A DNA stretch of 64,000 nucleotides from Symsagittifera roscoffensis (lineage: Eukaryota; Xenacoelomorpha; Acoela; Convolutidae). Below the pieces are notes generated by a model. It was not told the DNA's origin. It saw only the letters and a program-made list of their open reading frames with translations, and did no database searches. How positions within the stretch are numbered: the first letter of the stretch is position 1; each line of letters opens with the position of its first letter. The DNA lies in contig NC_087069.1 in the NCBI RefSeq assembly GCF_963678635.1, positions 36,747,959 through 36,811,958 on the forward strand. Reading direction: 5' to 3'. The position numbers and the translations under genes were made by a program. Positions 61,401 to 64,000 of the stretch are shown piece by piece.

Positions 61401-64000
61401 TTTCTATATTTGTTAAAAAGATCACATGCACTCAAAAACCAGTAAATTTTTGACAAAATTTCCGAAAAATAAAGCCAGTCGGGAGCTCACGCTCGCGCAA
61501 AGAGCAAAACTTGATGCATTTATTGAAAGAAAGAACATTCTATTTCAGCCAACTTGACTAAAAGCCACTGACGTTCAACTCCTCAACAGCAGTTCATCAA
61601 AGCCAACAGATTCTCAATACGGATAATCACTTTATTAAAGCGAGGAACGAAAACGGTCAGAGCGGACGACGCTTCCTTTCTATATTTGTTAAAAAGATCA
61701 CATGCACTCAAAAACCAGTAAATTTTTGACAAAATTTCCGAAAAATAAAGCCAGTCGGGAGCTCACGCTCGCGCAAAGAGCAAAACTTGATGCATTTATT
61801 GAAAGAAAGAACATTCTATTTCAGCCAACTTGACTAAAAGCCACTGACGTTCAACTCCTCAACAGCAGTTCATCAAAGCCAACAGATTCTCAATACGGAT
61901 AATCGCTTTATTAAAGCGAGGAACGAAAACAGTCGGAGCGGACGACGTTTCCTTTCTATATTTGTTGAAAAGATCACATGCACTCAAAAAACCAGTAATT
62001 TTTTGACCAAATTCCCGAAAAAAAAGCCAGTCTGGAGCTCACACTCGCGCAAAGAGCAAAACTTGGTGCAGTTATTGAAAGAAAGAACATTCTATTTCAG
62101 CCAACTTGACTAAAAACCACTGACGTTCAACTCCTCATCAGCAGTTCATCAAAGCCAACAGATTCTCAATACGGATAATCGCTTTATTAAAGCGAGGAAC
62201 GAAAACAGTCGGAGCGGACGACGTTTCCTTTCTATATTTGTTGAAAAGATCACATGCACTCAAAAAACCAGTGATTTTTTGACCAAATTCCCGAAAAAAA
62301 AGCCAGTCTGGAGCTCACACTCGCGCAAAGAGCAAAACTTGGTGCAGTTATTGAAAGAAAGAACATTCTATTTCAGCCAACTTGACTAAAAACCACTGAC
62401 GTTCAACTCCTCATCAGCAGTTCATCAAAGCCAACAGATTCTCAATACGGATAATCGCTTTATTAAAGCGAGGAACGAAAATAGTCGGAGCGGACGACGT
62501 TTCCTTTCTATATTTGTTGAAAAGATCACATGCACTCAAAAAACCAGTGATTTTTTGATCAAATTCCCGAAAAATAAAGCCATTCGGGAGCTCACACTCG
62601 CGCAAAGAGCAAAACTTGGTGCATGTATTGAAAGAAAGAACATTCTATTTCAGCCAACTTGACTAAAAGCCACTGACGTTCAACTCCTCAACAGCAGTTC
62701 ATCAAAGCCAACAGATTCTCAATACGGATAATCGCTTTATTAAAGCGAGGAACGAAAACGGTCAGAGCGGACGACGCTTCCTTTCTATATTTGTTAAAAA
62801 GATCACATGCACTCAAAAACCAGTAAATTTTTGACAAAATTTCCGAAAAATAAAGCCAGTCGGGAGCTCACGCTCGCGCAAAGAGCAAAACTTGATGCAT
62901 TTATTGAAAGAAAGAACATTCTATTTCAGCCAACTTGACTAAAAGCCACTGACGTTCAACTCCTCAACAGCAGTTCATCAAAGCCAACAGATTCTCAATA
63001 CGGATAATCGCTTTATTAAAGCGAGGAACGAAAACGGTCAGAGCGGACGACGCTTCCTTTCTATATTTGTTAAAAAGATCACATGCACTCAAAAACCAGT
63101 AAATTTTTGACAAAATTTCCGAAAAATAAAGCCAGTCGGGAGTTCACGCTCGCGCAAAGAGCAAAACTTGATGCATTTATTGAAAGAAAGAACATTCTAT
63201 TTCAGCCAACTTGACTAAAAGCCACTGACGTTCAACTCCTCAACAGCAGTTCATCAAAGCCAACAGATTCTCAATACGGATAATCGCTTTATTAAAGCGA
63301 GGAACGAAAACGGTCAGAGCGGACGACGCTTCCTTTCTATATTTGTTAAAAAGATCACATGCACTCAAAAACCAGTAATTTTTTGACCAAGTTCCCGAAA
63401 AATAAAGCCAGTCGGGAGCTCACACTCACGCAAAGAGCAAAATGTGGTGCATTTATTGAAAGAAAGAACATTCTATTTCAGCCAACTTGACTAAAAGCCA
63501 CTGACGTTCAACTCCTCATCAGCAGTTCATCAAAGCCAACAGATTCTCAATACGGATAATCGCTTTATTAAAGCGAGGAACGAAAACGGCCAGAGCGGAC
63601 GACGCTTCCTTTCTATATTTGTTAAAAAGATCACATGCACTCAAAAACCAGTAAATTTTTGACAAAATTTCCGAAAAATAAAGCCAGTCGGGAGCTCACG
63701 CTCGCGCAAAGAGCAAAACTTGATGCATTTATTGAAAGAAAGAACATTCTATTTCAGCCAACTTGACTAAAAGCCACTGACTTTCAACTCCTCATCAGCA
63801 GTTCATCAAAGCCAACAGATTCTCAATACGGATAATCGCTTTATTAAAGCGAGGAACGAAAACAGTCGGAGCGGACGACGTTTCCTTTCTATATTTGTTG
63901 AAAAGATCACATGCACTCAAAAAACCAGTGATTTTTTGACCAAATTCCCGAAAAATAAAGCCATTCGGGAGCTCACACTCGCGCAAAGAGCAAAACTTGG
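49430..64000. repeat. Zone rich in C-B pairs among A copies
   Basis: An A/C hybrid at about 49,430-49,700 opens this zone. C copies directly precede B copies at about 53,300/53,576, 54,405/54,681, 56,338/56,615, 57,168/57,444 and 59,100/59,377. C-C-B runs occur at about 60,479-61,030 and 61,860-62,414. An atypical copy lies at about 63,361-63,470. Confidence 0.8.

Larger units (their letters stand above)
16197..64000. repeat. Satellite DNA array, 276/277-bp monomer, about 172 copies
   Basis: Head-to-tail repeats fill the window to its right end and continue beyond it. The common form A is 276 bp and carries CGGTCAGAGCGG, GTAAATTTTTGACAAAATT, CAGTCGGGAG, CACGCTCGCGC and CTTGATGCATTTATT. Form B is 277 bp and carries CAGTCGGAGCGG, GTGATTTTTTGACCAAATTC, CATTCGGGAG, CACACTCGCGC and CTTGGTGCATGTATT. 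C forms have CGAAAAAAAAGCCAGTCTGG and TGCAGTTATT. Spacings between B copies are exact sums of 276s and one 277: 553, 829, 1105, 1381 and 1933. All copies have the same orientation. Minus-strand frames of 63-64 codons recur in B copies but lack an ATG, and A copies break them. Heterochromatin, centromere or eliminated germline DNA are possible settings; the sequence alone does not decide. Confidence 0.97.

Noticed and set aside
16564-63986. Recurring minus-strand open frames of 63-85 codons in many satellite copies
   Set aside because: Most have no ATG, A-type copies break the frame by a one-base difference and a stop, and the differences among copies change amino acids freely. They follow the repeat, not selection for a protein.
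16197-64000. CRISPR array or rDNA repeat
   Set aside because: The unit is 276-277 bp with no unique spacers and no rRNA-like sequence; it is satellite DNA in a eukaryotic context.

Overview
The window is a piece of an AT-rich invertebrate-type animal genome. By eye the unique part is about one third GC, with many A/T homopolymers, long gene-poor stretches, microsatellites, eukaryotic splice signals and no bacterial-style gene packing. The phylum cannot be fixed from the sequence. The texture of the AT-rich DNA resembles nematodes and some arthropods, but no spliced leader, rRNA, tRNA or marker gene was found.

Layout. Positions 1 to about 15,950 are unique DNA. Two minus-strand pieces look truly coding. 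One is a signal-peptide exon (14,796 down to 14,577). The other is an exon carrying poly-Q and two peptides that end in PSF-Gly-Lys-Arg, the cleavage and amidation signature of a neuropeptide precursor (2,111 down to 1,861). Both lie on the same strand in the right order. The donor of the first leaves one base and the acceptor of the second needs one base, so together they make one continuous secreted prepropeptide across an intron of about 12.5 kb. The rest of the unique DNA holds a roughly 0.96-kb imperfect palindrome (125-1,083), a GC-rich SINE-like patch (1,340-1,425), an (AG)14 tract, a 22-bp minisatellite with a three-unit higher-order period (7,957-8,289), a GC- and purine-rich patch of unknown nature (9,061-9,540), a run of 21 C, and a double hairpin (10,837-10,919). 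A doubtful 26-residue two-exon reading frame runs divergently from the neuropeptide gene (14,957-15,108).

From about 15,955 to the right end, some 48 kb, the window is one head-to-tail satellite array of about 172 monomers and continues past the window. The monomer is 276 bp in the common form (here called A) and 277 bp in a second form (B), with C forms sharing features of both. A few decayed copies mark the left edge. Next comes a mixed zone of A, B, C and hybrid copies, then 35 consecutive near-identical copies free of indels (about 27.3-37.5 kb). A zone of A runs punctuated by single B copies (about 37.5-49.4 kb) follows, and last a zone rich in C-B pairs. About 130 bp of each monomer, including a 15-bp palindrome, is almost invariant, while nearly all A/B differences fall in the other half. 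Rare variants shared at exact multiples of the monomer show block duplications inside the array. The open frames recurring in the array are by-products of the repeat and are not annotated as genes.
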